DNA of 64,000 nucleotides from Nocardiopsis_B mangrovi (GTDB lineage Bacteria; Actinomycetota; Actinomycetes; Streptosporangiales; Streptosporangiaceae): NCBI RefSeq assembly GCF_042653925.1, contig NZ_JBHSFQ010000004.1, positions 62,001 to 126,000 of the forward strand. The letters run 5' to 3'. Numbering within the stretch: the first letter of the stretch is position 1; each line of letters begins with the position of its first letter. The translations under genes were made by a program, and so were the position numbers. The notes below the pieces were generated by a model. That model did not search any database. It was not told the DNA's origin and saw only the letters and a list, made by a program, of their open reading frames with translations. Below, one piece after another: positions 1 to 7,672 of this stretch.

Positions 1-276
1 GACGGCACGGTGCGCCCCGGCAGCGAGGGCGGGCCCGAGGCGGCCCGGCTCCAGGGCGGCGCCAACGACGGCCACACGGGCGACCCGGCGTTCGACACCG
101 CCGACTTCGGCGACGACCCCGCCCCCGGGAACCTGCGCGTGGACTATGTGCTGCCCGCGCGCGGCCTCCCGGTACGCGGGACCGGGGTGTACTGGCCGAC
201 GGAGTCGGAGCCGGAGGCTCCGGCGGCCGCCGCGGCCTCCGACCACCGCCTCGTCTGGCTCGACGTGCGCGCCTGA
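1..276 (+). CDS. Endonuclease/exonuclease/phosphatase (EEP) family protein, C-terminal fragment
   Basis: The reading frame is open from the first base, so this is the 3' end of a gene that starts outside the window. About 91 residues remain. They contain the RVDYVLP strand and, near the end, the SDHRLVW motif. These are the conserved C-terminal elements of DNase I-like metal-dependent phosphohydrolases, in which the Asp-His of SDH completes the active site. The substrate cannot be told from this fragment; extracellular nucleases, lipid phosphatases and phytase-like proteins all share the fold. A candidate LexA-type promoter lies just downstream. Confidence 0.7.
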   Translation, partial: DGTVRPGSEGGPEAARLQGGANDGHTGDPAFDTADFGDDPAPGNLRVDYVLPARGLPVRGTGVYWPTESEPEAPAAAAASDHRLVWLDVRA

Positions 277-320
277 CCGCGCCCCGCCGCGGTGCGCCCC
301 GGCCCCCTCCTGGGCGCACC

Positions 321-349
321 TTGGGGAATTCATCGAACAAGCGTACGAA
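321..349 (+). promoter_or_regulatory. Candidate SOS promoter with LexA-like box
   Basis: A possible -35 (TTGGGG, 321-326) and -10 (TACGAA, 344-349) are separated by 17 bases. Between and overlapping them, at 333-348, lies TCGAAC-N4-GTACGA. This differs at one position from the actinobacterial LexA consensus TCGAAC-N4-GTTCGA. A repressor bound there would cover the core promoter. The first good reading frame downstream is the small gene at 431, followed by the two LigD-type genes. LexA control is inferred from the match alone. Confidence 0.5.
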
Positions 350-430
350 TACCACCCCATGAGGTCGGGTACGGAGTGATATGTCCGGACACAGCGCGTG
401 CCGGGCGGTCGTCGGCGATGAGGGGGAGAG

Positions 431-565
431 ATGGTGCGTCGGGGTGATACGCCGCGGTGGGAGCGGCGCGGTGACTGGTTCCGGCTCTCGATGGCGCTCG
501 TGCGGACCGGGCTGGCGGTCCTGCGCTTCGCCCTGTGGTGGTCCCGGCACGACGGCCCCGCCTGA
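431..565 (+). CDS. Small Trp-rich, Arg-rich hypothetical peptide (44 aa)
   Basis: A 44-codon ATG frame begins directly after a G-rich Shine-Dalgarno stretch (GAGGGGGAG). The product is basic, with many arginines, and has four tryptophans (W10, W16, W36, W37). Residues 19-37 are mainly hydrophobic (SMALVRTGLAVLRFALWW) and could form a membrane-associated amphipathic helix. I recognise no family. It is the first gene after the LexA-like promoter at 321-349, so it might be a DNA-damage-induced membrane peptide or division inhibitor, but that is speculation. About 100 bases without a gene separate it from the LigD phosphoesterase gene. Confidence 0.4.
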   Translation: MVRRGDTPRWERRGDWFRLSMALVRTGLAVLRFALWWSRHDGPA

Positions 566-669
566 CCGCCGCACGGACGCCGTGCGCGGGGCCGGCGGCG
601 CGACGTGTGTGCCGCGCGGTCGCGGGTAGCCGCCGCAGGGACGGCGCAACAGCGGCGGCAGGGGGTGCC

Positions 670-1320
670 ATGGGCGCGCAGGACCGGGGCGGGCTGTCGG
701 ACTACGACCGCAGGCGCGACTTCGCGCGCACGCGCGAACCGCGCGGGTCGGCGGAGCGCCCGGACGGCGCCGCCGGCCGGCCGGTCTTCGTCATCCAGCA
801 CCACGTGGCCCGCCGCGACCACTACGACCTGCGCCTTGAGGTCGACGGTGTGCTGCGGTCCTGGGCCGTGCCCAAGGGCCCCTCGACGGATCCCCGGGAG
901 AAGCGGCTCGCGGTGCCCACCGAGGACCACCCCCTCGACTACGCGGCCTTCGAGGGCAGCATCCCGGCCGGCGAGTACGGCGGCGGGACGGTCCTGGTGT
1001 GGGACACCGGGACCTACACCAACACCACGCACAAGCGCGACCGCGAGCTGAGCATGGCCGAGGGGCTGGAGCACGGGCACGTGTCGTTCCGGCTCGACGG
1101 CGAGAAGCTGAGCGGCGGCTACGCGCTGAGCCGCTTCCGCACCGGCGCCGACGAGGCGTGGCTGCTGGTCAAGGAGAGGGACGCCGAGGCCGACGCCCGC
1201 CGGCGCCCGACGACCAGCAGCCCGGAGTCGGTCCGCACCGGCCGCCGCCTCCAGCAGGTCGCCGACGACGAGGGGCGCACCCTCACCGGCCGCGACCTGG
1301 GCGGTCGGGACGCGTCCTGA
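670..1320 (+). CDS. LigD-type 3'-phosphoesterase (DNA end-processing)
   Basis: This 216-residue protein is a stand-alone version of the phosphoesterase domain of bacterial DNA ligase D. That domain trims 3'-phosphate and 3'-ribonucleotide ends during Ku-dependent non-homologous end joining. The metal-binding signature HHVARRDHYDLRLE is at residues 44-57. It is followed by the SWAVPKGPS and FEGSIPAGEYGGGTV motifs that are diagnostic of the family. The ATG at 670 is used because it directly precedes the family's usual N-terminus; an upstream in-frame start would add a low-complexity extension. The polymerase-domain gene begins 7 bases after the stop, so the two are surely cotranscribed. The ligase domain is absent from both. 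Confidence 0.85.
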   Translation: MGAQDRGGLSDYDRRRDFARTREPRGSAERPDGAAGRPVFVIQHHVARRDHYDLRLEVDGVLRSWAVPKGPSTDPREKRLAVPTEDHPLDYAAFEGSIPAGEYGGGTVLVWDTGTYTNTTHKRDRELSMAEGLEHGHVSFRLDGEKLSGGYALSRFRTGADEAWLLVKERDAEADARRRPTTSSPESVRTGRRLQQVADDEGRTLTGRDLGGRDAS

Positions 1321-1327
1321 CGCCGCG

Positions 1328-2290
1328 GTGGGCAAGGCGGTCGAGGACTTCGCAGCGGGCCGGCGCCGGGTGGGCATCGGGCGGCCCGGCAAGGAGCTGT
1401 TCGGCGCCGGCGGGGTCACCAAGCGGGAACTGGCGGAGCACTACCGCCGGGTGGCGCCCGTGATGCTCCCCCACGTGCGGGGGCGCCCGCTGGCGCTGCA
1501 CCGCTTCCCCGACGGCATCGATCCCGGCGCCTCCGGCACGCCCGGCTTCTTCCAGAAGAACCTGCCGGAGTACACGCCGGAGTGGGTGCGCGGGGTGCGG
1601 GTCGAGCGCATGCACGGCGACCCGATCACGATGCCGGTCTGCGACGACACCGCGACCCTGCTGTGGCTGGCCGACCAGGCGGCGATCACCCTGCACCCCT
1701 GGACCACCCGGGCCGCCGCCCTGCGCCGGCCCGACCGGATGGTCATCGACCTCGACCCGCCGGGCCGCGACTTCGCCGCCGCCCGGCGCGCCGCCCGCGA
1801 CGTCCGCGAGGTGCTGGCGGAGGTGGCGCTGGCCGGCTACGTCATGACCACGGGATCGCGGGGCCTGCACGTCGTGGTGCCCCTGCGCCCGGAGGAGGAC
1901 ATCGACGCCGTCCGCGACCTCGCCCGCGGCATCGCCGACACCGCCGCCCGGCGCCATCCCGATCGCCTCACCACGGAGGTGCGCAAGAACCGGCGCGGCG
2001 GGCGGCTCTTCCTCGACACCATGCGCAACTCCTACGCCCAGCACTCGGTCGCCCCCTATGCCGTGCGCGCACTGCCGGGAGCTCCGGTGGCCACCCCGCT
2101 GTCGTGGAGCGAACTGGAGCGGGCCGGGTCGGCTCAGGTGTGGGCCGTGCGCAGCCTGCCCCGGCGCCTGGCGGAGCTGGCGGACCGCGGCGACCCCTGG
2201 CACGCCCTCGGGCGCCACGCGCGGTCGCCGCGGCGGGCCGGTGAACGGCTCGCCCGGCTCGCCGGCGCCGGGGGCGCCGGGCGCGGGTGA
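1328..2290 (+). CDS. LigD-type primase-polymerase (NHEJ polymerase domain)
   Basis: This 320-residue protein matches the archaeo-eukaryotic primase-like polymerase domain of LigD, which fills gaps with ribonucleotides during end joining. Visible hallmarks are FFQKNLPE near residue 75, the catalytic acidic pair in MVIDLDPPG near residue 138, the GSRGLHVVVPL motif that holds the nucleotide-binding histidine, and the GGRLFLDTMRN segment with the later catalytic aspartate. It starts with GTG seven bases after the phosphoesterase gene. Together they form a split LigD whose ATP-dependent ligase must be encoded elsewhere. No Ku gene is seen in the window. Confidence 0.87.
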   Translation: MGKAVEDFAAGRRRVGIGRPGKELFGAGGVTKRELAEHYRRVAPVMLPHVRGRPLALHRFPDGIDPGASGTPGFFQKNLPEYTPEWVRGVRVERMHGDPITMPVCDDTATLLWLADQAAITLHPWTTRAAALRRPDRMVIDLDPPGRDFAAARRAARDVREVLAEVALAGYVMTTGSRGLHVVVPLRPEEDIDAVRDLARGIADTAARRHPDRLTTEVRKNRRGGRLFLDTMRNSYAQHSVAPYAVRALPGAPVATPLSWSELERAGSAQVWAVRSLPRRLAELADRGDPWHALGRHARSPRRAGERLARLAGAGGAGRG

Positions 2291-2334
2291 CCGCCGTGCC
2301 GCCCCGTTCCCGGCAGCCGGGGGGCGGTCCGGGA

Positions 2335-2631
2335 TCACCGGTCGGCGAGCGGCGCCCGCGCCTCCTCCTCGGCCGCTTCGAGACCCGCCTCGATGACGGC
2401 GGACATGATGCGGGCCAGCCGGGGCGCGCCCAGGCGGGGCGCGCGGTGCGCCATGGCGGCGACGAGCGCGCGCTCGCGCCCGGGGTCGCGGCCGACGAAG
2501 CCGCCCACCGGCTTGTGCCGCTGGATTTCGGCCGCCAGCAGCGCGCGCTCCTCCAGTAGCCCGGCGAGCTCGGCGTCCACGCGGTCGATGCGGGATCGGA
2601 GGTCGGTGACCGTGTCGGTGGCCGGGGCCAT
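2335..2631 (-). CDS. Chorismate mutase (AroQ class)
   Basis: This 98-residue all-helical protein is the right size for a monofunctional AroQ-type chorismate mutase. That enzyme converts chorismate to prephenate on the route to phenylalanine and tyrosine. The first helix reads LRSRIDRVDAELAGLLEER with the active-site arginine, followed by AAEIQRHKP and the RDPGRERALV segment typical of the family. No prephenate dehydratase or DAHP synthase domain is fused to it. An intrinsic terminator and a short leader ORF lie upstream on the same strand, which suggests transcription attenuation. aroK, aroB and aroC lie far away at the right end of the window. Confidence 0.85.
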   Translation of the reverse strand: MAPATDTVTDLRSRIDRVDAELAGLLEERALLAAEIQRHKPVGGFVGRDPGRERALVAAMAHRAPRLGAPRLARIMSAVIEAGLEAAEEEARAPLADR

Positions 2632-2696
2632 GTGCTGCTCCTTCGTCGCGGGGGCGGCCGGCGCGCCGCTGAACGGGAGGCGGGCCGGCCGCGGGA

Positions 2697-2732
2697 AAAG
2701 AAAAAGAGCGGAAGGCCGTGGCCTTCGCGCTC
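2697..2732 (-). terminator. Intrinsic terminator / possible attenuator ahead of chorismate mutase
   Basis: On the minus strand a GC-rich hairpin with GAAGGCC/GGCCTTC arms, extended by partly paired GAGCG/CGCTC flanks, is followed at once by a T-rich run (TTTTTCTTTT). This is one of the few hairpin-plus-U-tract structures in the window. It sits between a 21-codon leader ORF and the chorismate mutase start about 65 bases downstream. The position suits attenuation, though a simple leader-transcript terminator cannot be excluded. Confidence 0.7.
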
Positions 2733-2759
2733 TGGTGCCGACGTACGTCCCGTTGCCGC

Positions 2760-2825
2760 CTAGGTGCCGGAGGCCGACGCGGACGCGGTCGGCCGGATGA
2801 ACACGCGGTGGCGGTGGATCGTCAT
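2760..2825 (-). CDS. Putative leader peptide upstream of chorismate mutase (21 aa)
   Basis: This minus-strand ATG frame of 21 codons is preceded by a weak TAGGA ribosome-binding sequence. The peptide begins MTIHRHRVFIRP and ends in an alternating Ala-Ser stretch before TAG. About 28 bases separate its stop from the terminator hairpin, a layout seen in ribosome-mediated attenuators. Unlike classical aromatic leaders it has a single Phe and no Trp or Tyr, so what would stall the ribosome is unclear. The two His-Arg pairs are the only conspicuous feature. Confidence 0.4.
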   Translation of the reverse strand: MTIHRHRVFIRPTASASASGT

Positions 2826-2990
2826 GGGGGGATCCTACCGCTTCCGCTGCGGCGGGCCGCCGCGCGGGGCCCTCCGGCGATAACGCGTTCCACGTATACG
2901 CCCTCGCTCCTCCCCTAGCCCAAGACCGTGACGGGCCGGGAAACTGAAACGGGTTCTGTCAACGTAGCGTCCAGGCAAGGAGGAGGTCGG

Positions 2991-4427
2991 ATGCGCACGC
3001 ATGACCGGCTCTACATCGGGGGAGACCGGGTGGCGCCCGCCGGAGCGGGCGGCATCGAGGTCGTCTCGCCGCACTCGGAGGAGGCCATAGGCCGGGTGCC
3101 CGACGGCTCCCCCGCCGACATGGACCGCGCCGTGAACGCCGCCCGGGAGGCGTTCGACCACGGCCCCTGGCCCCACACCTCCCCCGGCGAGCGGGCCGCG
3201 GTCCTCGCGCGGCTGGCCCGGTTCTACGAGGAGCGCTCCGGTGAGCTCGCCGCCCTGATCACCGCCGAGATGGGCAGTCCGCTCTCCTTCTCCCAGCTCG
3301 CCCAGGCGCCCCTGGCGCACCAGACGCTCTCCTACTACGCCGGCCTCGCGGCGGACACCGCCTGGACCGAAACCCGCCCCGGGCTGTTCGGCCCGGTGCA
3401 CGTCGAGCGCGAGCCGGTCGGGGTGGTCGCGGCGATCGTCCCGTGGAACGTCCCGCAGTTCCTCATCGCGGCCAAGATCGGCCCGGCCCTGCTGGCCGGC
3501 TGCGCGGTGGTGGTCAAACCGGCGCCCGAGACCGCGCTCGACCCCTATGTGCTGGCCGAAGCCGCCGACGAGGCGGGGGTGCCGCCGGGCGTGCTGAACA
3601 TCGTGGCGGGCGGGCGCGAGGCGGGCGAGCACCTGGTGCGCCACCGCGGCGTCGACCACGTCGCGTTCACCGGCTCCACCGCCGCGGGCCGGCGCATCGG
3701 GGCGATCTGCGGCGAGCGGCTGGCCGGGGCGAGCCTGGAACTGGGCGGGAAATCGGCGGCGATCGTCCTCGAGGACGCCGACCTGGCGGCCTACATCGGG
3801 ATGCTGCCGATGACCGCGCTCCTCAACAACGGCGAGGCGTGCATCGCCCAGGCCCGGGTGCTCGCCCCCCGCTCGCGCTACACGGAGGTCGTGGACGCGG
3901 TGACCGAGCGTGTGGGGACCCTGGTGGTCGGCGACCCCGCCGACCCCGCGACCGAGATCGGGCCGCTGGTGTCGGCCGGCCAGCGCGAGCGCGTGGAGGG
4001 CTACATCGCGATCGGCCGCGCCGAGGGGGCGCGGGTCACCGTCGGGGGCGGCCGTCCTGCGGGGCGCGACCGCGGCTTCTACGTGGAGCCGACCGTCTTC
4101 GCCGACGCGCACAACTCCATGCGCATCGCGCAGGAGGAGATCTTCGGCCCGGTGGTCGTGGTGGTGCCCTACGACGACGAGGACGACGCCGTGCGCCTGG
4201 CCAATGAGAGCGCGTACGGCCTGGCGGGGTCGGTGTGGACCGCCGATCCCGCGCGGGGGCTCGCGGTGGCGCGCCGCGTGCGGGCCGGAACCTTCGGGGT
4301 GAACTTCTACAACATCGATGTGAACACGCCGTTCGGCGGCTACCGTGCCAGTGGGGTGGGGCGCGAGCTCGGCCCCGAGGGACTGGACCCCTATCTTGAA
4401 TACAAGTCGATCGTGACGCTCGGTTAG
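2991..4427 (+). CDS. NAD(P)+-dependent aldehyde dehydrogenase
   Basis: This 478-residue member of the ALDH superfamily oxidises an aldehyde to the acid in the cytosol. The Rossmann-side motif VPWNVP near residue 150 includes the oxyanion-hole Asn. The general base is E250 in LELGGKS and the catalytic nucleophile is C284 in NNGEACIAQ. EIFGPVVVV and the C-terminal GGYRASGVGRELG segment are also present. The ATG at 2991 has an excellent AGGAGG ribosome-binding site 6 bases upstream. It is a lone gene, so the substrate is not indicated by context. The upstream spacer has a partial dyad around GAAACGGGTTCTG that could bind a TetR-type regulator, but this is weak. Confidence 0.9.
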   Translation: MRTHDRLYIGGDRVAPAGAGGIEVVSPHSEEAIGRVPDGSPADMDRAVNAAREAFDHGPWPHTSPGERAAVLARLARFYEERSGELAALITAEMGSPLSFSQLAQAPLAHQTLSYYAGLAADTAWTETRPGLFGPVHVEREPVGVVAAIVPWNVPQFLIAAKIGPALLAGCAVVVKPAPETALDPYVLAEAADEAGVPPGVLNIVAGGREAGEHLVRHRGVDHVAFTGSTAAGRRIGAICGERLAGASLELGGKSAAIVLEDADLAAYIGMLPMTALLNNGEACIAQARVLAPRSRYTEVVDAVTERVGTLVVGDPADPATEIGPLVSAGQRERVEGYIAIGRAEGARVTVGGGRPAGRDRGFYVEPTVFADAHNSMRIAQEEIFGPVVVVVPYDDEDDAVRLANESAYGLAGSVWTADPARGLAVARRVRAGTFGVNFYNIDVNTPFGGYRASGVGRELGPEGLDPYLEYKSIVTLG

Positions 4428-4692
4428 CGGGCTCCTTTCCGGCACGGTGGCAACCTGGTTTGCGGCCGTGCCGAAGTCATGTCCGCGGCCCGGTCCGCTC
4501 CGGGCGGATCGGGTGCCCCTACCCCCTTTCTCCTGGAACCTCTCCGCCTCTCCGAGCGTCTCACCTCATATAGTCGCGTAGCCGCCTCCATACGTAGAGT
4601 AAACAGCGCCACAAAGGGAACATAAAGAGCCAGCCGAATTGCGCGCAGCGTGGAAGGCCCCCCATACAACCGAAGAAAGAGGCCGCGTCACG
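4428..4692 (+). other. AT-richer leader region upstream of the conflict-system operon
   Basis: This 265-base spacer between the aldehyde dehydrogenase and the protease gene holds no credible gene. Its second half (about 4560-4690) is clearly less GC-rich than its surroundings and contains TATAGT at 4569-4574, a plausible -10. I find no convincing -35 at the right distance. The AAGAAAGAGG just before 4693 is the likely ribosome-binding site of the operon's first gene. No terminator is apparent for the upstream gene. Confidence 0.4.
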
Positions 4693-6537
4693 GTGGCATC
4701 TCCTTCGCTCGTCCTCACCCCCACCTGGCAGGTCCGGATCAAAGGCTCCGGCGATGCCGTCGTCGGCGGCGGCGTGCTGGTCCCGGGCGACCGGATCCTG
4801 ACCTGTGTCCACGTCGTCAACGCCGCCCTGGGCAGGACGGCGGAGCCGGCCGTGCCCGATCCCGGGCAGCCGGTGGCCGTGGACGTGCCCTGCGGAAGCG
4901 ACTACCGGACCCGGACCGCCCGGGTCGTGGCCTCGACCTGGAACGCCGAGCGCGACACCACCCTCCTCAGCCTCGACCGCGCCGTCCGCGGCAGTTCGGC
5001 GGCGCGCCTGGGCGGCCGGATGGCCGAGATCTCCGCCACCGGGCGCCCCCGCGCCGTGCGGGTCAAGGGCTATCCGCGCGACAGCCCGCACGGCCTCAGC
5101 GCCGAGGCCCACGTGGTGGGGCCCGGCGGGGACCTCCCGCACCGCGCCCAAGTGCACATCGCCGAGTCCCGCCCGGCGCACTTCGAGCCCGGTTTCAGCG
5201 GCTGCGGCGTGCTCGACGCCGCGGAGGGGGCGGTCATCGGGATCATCGTCAAGGCGCGCTACGCGACGGCCCACGGCGGCGGCCACATCGGGCTGATGGA
5301 GCCGCTGGAGATGGTCGCCCCGCTGTCGCCCCTGCTCGCCGACCCCGAGCTCGACGCGCTGGAGCCCGCGCTGACGGCGCTGCGCTTCGAGGCCGTGGCG
5401 GCCGCCTACCTGGCCGCGACGCGCGACCGCATCCCCGAAGGCGCCGACTTCACGACCGCCTGGGACGCGTTCACCCACCTGCGGGCCATGACACCGCGCG
5501 CGGACCGCATGCCGCGCGAGATCGTCTTCGTGGAGCAGATCGCGCGCACCGGCGTCGCCAACACCGCGGTGCTGCGCGCCTACTCCGACAGCAGGCGCGG
5601 CGGCGAGGTGCCCGGCGGCGCCCTCGCCGAGCTGCGGGGCGCCGCCGCGGCCGGCCCGCCCCCCGCGAAGGGCAGGCTGATCTTCGCCGCCGAGGCGGTG
5701 CCCACCGACCCCGCCGACCCCGCGCGCTACATCCTGTCGCACTGGATCGACAACGGGGGCGACCTCACCAACGGCGGCTCCGCGGAGGTCGCGGCCGAGG
5801 GGGTGCGCGACACGGTCCTCGGCTGGATCGAGGCGGCCGAGGCCGGGGCGGGCTTCTGGGACGCCGAGGAGGCGCCGCCCCCGACCCGGCTGGAGTTCTT
5901 CCTGCCGTTCTCGCTGCTGACCCAGCGCATCGCCCAATGGCGGCTGCGCGCGCCGGCGTCGGGCGAGGGCGAGCGGGTGGGCGCGGCCTATGAGATCGTC
6001 CTGCACCACACCGAGCGGCTCCATACCCGGGTGCCGGCGTGGGGGCACACGCGCACCCGGCTGCTGCGGCGCTGGCAGCTGCTCGGCGGCAACGACGGCG
6101 GCATCCTCTACCGCATTCCGACCGCGCCTCCGGCGGAGGGGGGTATCCCTCTACAGGACCGGCTGGCCGACCCCGCCATCGTGCTCGTGGCACTGGGGAC
6201 GCGTCCCGATCGCGATGACGGGGAACGACAGCTCTACCGGGCTTTGGAGGCCGGTCTTCCGGCGATCACCTGGCTGGATGCGGCCGACTCCGAGGCGACA
6301 CGAAGATTCCACGATTCGCTAGGATCGGCAATTACGCGGGAAGGAGGCGCCATCTCCCGCAACGACCTCGACACCCTGCCGGAATACCTGCACAGGTGGC
6401 GTGTCCGGAGTGCAGATCCGGACTATGAGGACGAAGGATACGATCCCTACGATATAACCGTCATTCACGACGATTTCCACCAAATTAGAGAACTCCGTCC
6501 GACTGGCATATTCTCTTCCCCGAAAAAGGCGCGATGA
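4693..6537 (+). CDS. Trypsin-like serine protease fused to VMAP-C-like domain (conflict-system component)
   Basis: This 614-residue protein has two parts. Residues 1-215 form a trypsin/V8-like peptidase with a complete apparent triad: H40 in LTCVHVV, D88 in ERDTTLLSL and S169 in GFSGCGV. The rest carries a helical middle region and, from about residue 320, the pattern of the VMAP C-terminal domain (RLEFFLPFSLL, then a long charged region with ILYRIP and VLVALGTRP). VMAP means vWA-MoxR-associated protein. In such systems the protease is thought to be an effector or processing enzyme held in check until the NTPases sense a trigger. There is no signal peptide. The GTG at 4693 is chosen for its AAAGAGG site; a TTG 54 bases earlier is less likely. 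The last 200 bases are markedly AT-richer than the rest. Confidence 0.75.
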   Translation: MASPSLVLTPTWQVRIKGSGDAVVGGGVLVPGDRILTCVHVVNAALGRTAEPAVPDPGQPVAVDVPCGSDYRTRTARVVASTWNAERDTTLLSLDRAVRGSSAARLGGRMAEISATGRPRAVRVKGYPRDSPHGLSAEAHVVGPGGDLPHRAQVHIAESRPAHFEPGFSGCGVLDAAEGAVIGIIVKARYATAHGGGHIGLMEPLEMVAPLSPLLADPELDALEPALTALRFEAVAAAYLAATRDRIPEGADFTTAWDAFTHLRAMTPRADRMPREIVFVEQIARTGVANTAVLRAYSDSRRGGEVPGGALAELRGAAAAGPPPAKGRLIFAAEAVPTDPADPARYILSHWIDNGGDLTNGGSAEVAAEGVRDTVLGWIEAAEAGAGFWDAEEAPPPTRLEFFLPFSLLTQRIAQWRLRAPASGEGERVGAAYEIVLHHTERLHTRVPAWGHTRTRLLRRWQLLGGNDGGILYRIPTAPPAEGGIPLQDRLADPAIVLVALGTRPDRDDGERQLYRALEAGLPAITWLDAADSEATRRFHDSLGSAITREGGAISRNDLDTLPEYLHRWRVRSADPDYEDEGYDPYDITVIHDDFHQIRELRPTGIFSSPKKAR

Positions 6538-6559
6538 CAGCGACGAGGAAGGTCCTCTG

Positions 6560-7672
6560 ATGGCGTCCTCACCGACGTCCGGCCCCGCGCATGCCGGCAC
6601 CGGCGGCACCCCTTCGCCGTCCTGGTGGATCTACCGCGGCACCGGCCGCCCCGACCTGTACGCCGCGAGCCTCCAGGAGCGGCTCCCCCACCCGCCGCCC
6701 TGGCGACGCTTCGACGGCGGGCCGGACCAGCCCGACCCACCGGCCGACGAAACCGAGACCACCCGGATCCTTGGCGCCTCCGCGACCCCCGCCGACCGCC
6801 CGCTCACCGAGCACGAGACCACGGTCGTCGACGCCGTCAACACCGCCCTCCTGCTGCGCCGCCCCCTCCTGATCACCGGCGACCCCGGCGTGGGCAAGTC
6901 CAGCCTCGCCTACCGGGTCGCCCGCGAGCTCCGCCTGGGCCGCGTCCTGCGCTGGTCCATCACCAGCCGCTCCACCCTCCGCGACGGCCTCTACCGCTAC
7001 GACCCCCTCGCCCGCATCCAGGACATCTCCGCCGACGCCGCGGCCGCCCCCGGCACCACGCCCGACGACCGCCCCATCGGCGACTACCTGCGCCTGGGCC
7101 CCCTTGGCACCGCCCTGCTGCCGCACCGCCTCCCCCGCGTCCTGGTCATCGACGAATTCGACAAGGGCGACGCCGACCTCGCCAACGACCTCCTCGGCGT
7201 CCTGGAGGACGGCTCCTACGACGTCCCCGAACTCGCCCGGCTCCGCTCCGCCCAGCCCCGGATCACCGTCCCCACCGACGACCCCGACGGCACCGCGTCC
7301 ATCGAGGGCGGCGCGGTCCGCTGCCACGAGTTCCCCTTCATCGCGATCACCAGCAACGGCGAACGCCCCTTCCCGCCGGCCTTCCTGCGCCGCTGCCTGC
7401 CCCTGCGCCTCCAGCGGCCCTCCCACGACCAGCTCGCCGACATCGTCTGCGCCCACTTCGACGGCCGCGACCGCACCGCCGACCGCGAACTCATCGCCGA
7501 GTTCCTGCGCCGGTGCGACGAGCTCGGCGGACTCTCCATCGACCAGCTACTGAACTCCGTCCATCTCGTTAGTTCCGAAGTCCGCACGCATGCCACATCC
7601 TTGGATCCGAACGCCTGGAACCGGATACTGGGACTGGTCTGGCAACGCCTCATGGAAGCGGGCCGTGGGTGA
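6560..7672 (+). CDS. MoxR-type AAA+ ATPase (conflict-system component)
   Basis: This 370-residue AAA+ protein has its P-loop GDPGVGKS at residues 107-114, Walker B VIDEFD around 196-201, and a sensor/arginine-finger stretch ITSNGERPFPPAFLRRC near 263-278. The first 85 residues are a proline-rich low-complexity extension. MoxR ATPases act with vWA-domain partners as remodelling machines, and the next gene supplies such a domain. A GAGGAAGG ribosome-binding site precedes the ATG, 22 bases after the protease stop. The stop codon overlaps the next GTG start by four bases, so the three proteins are translationally coupled. It is distinct from the MoxR protein at 52660, which belongs to a DUF58/transglutaminase operon. 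Confidence 0.85.
   Translation: MASSPTSGPAHAGTGGTPSPSWWIYRGTGRPDLYAASLQERLPHPPPWRRFDGGPDQPDPPADETETTRILGASATPADRPLTEHETTVVDAVNTALLLRRPLLITGDPGVGKSSLAYRVARELRLGRVLRWSITSRSTLRDGLYRYDPLARIQDISADAAAAPGTTPDDRPIGDYLRLGPLGTALLPHRLPRVLVIDEFDKGDADLANDLLGVLEDGSYDVPELARLRSAQPRITVPTDDPDGTASIEGGAVRCHEFPFIAITSNGERPFPPAFLRRCLPLRLQRPSHDQLADIVCAHFDGRDRTADRELIAEFLRRCDELGGLSIDQLLNSVHLVSSEVRTHATSLDPNAWNRILGLVWQRLMEAGRG

Noticed and set aside
2991..4427. Aldehyde dehydrogenase as part of the conflict operon
   Set aside because: A 265-base AT-rich gap separates it from the protease gene, and no functional link is apparent.
2835..4445. A 536-codon minus-strand frame opposite the aldehyde dehydrogenase
   Set aside because: It is rich in His, Gly and Arg, with no family features, and mirrors a well-supported gene.
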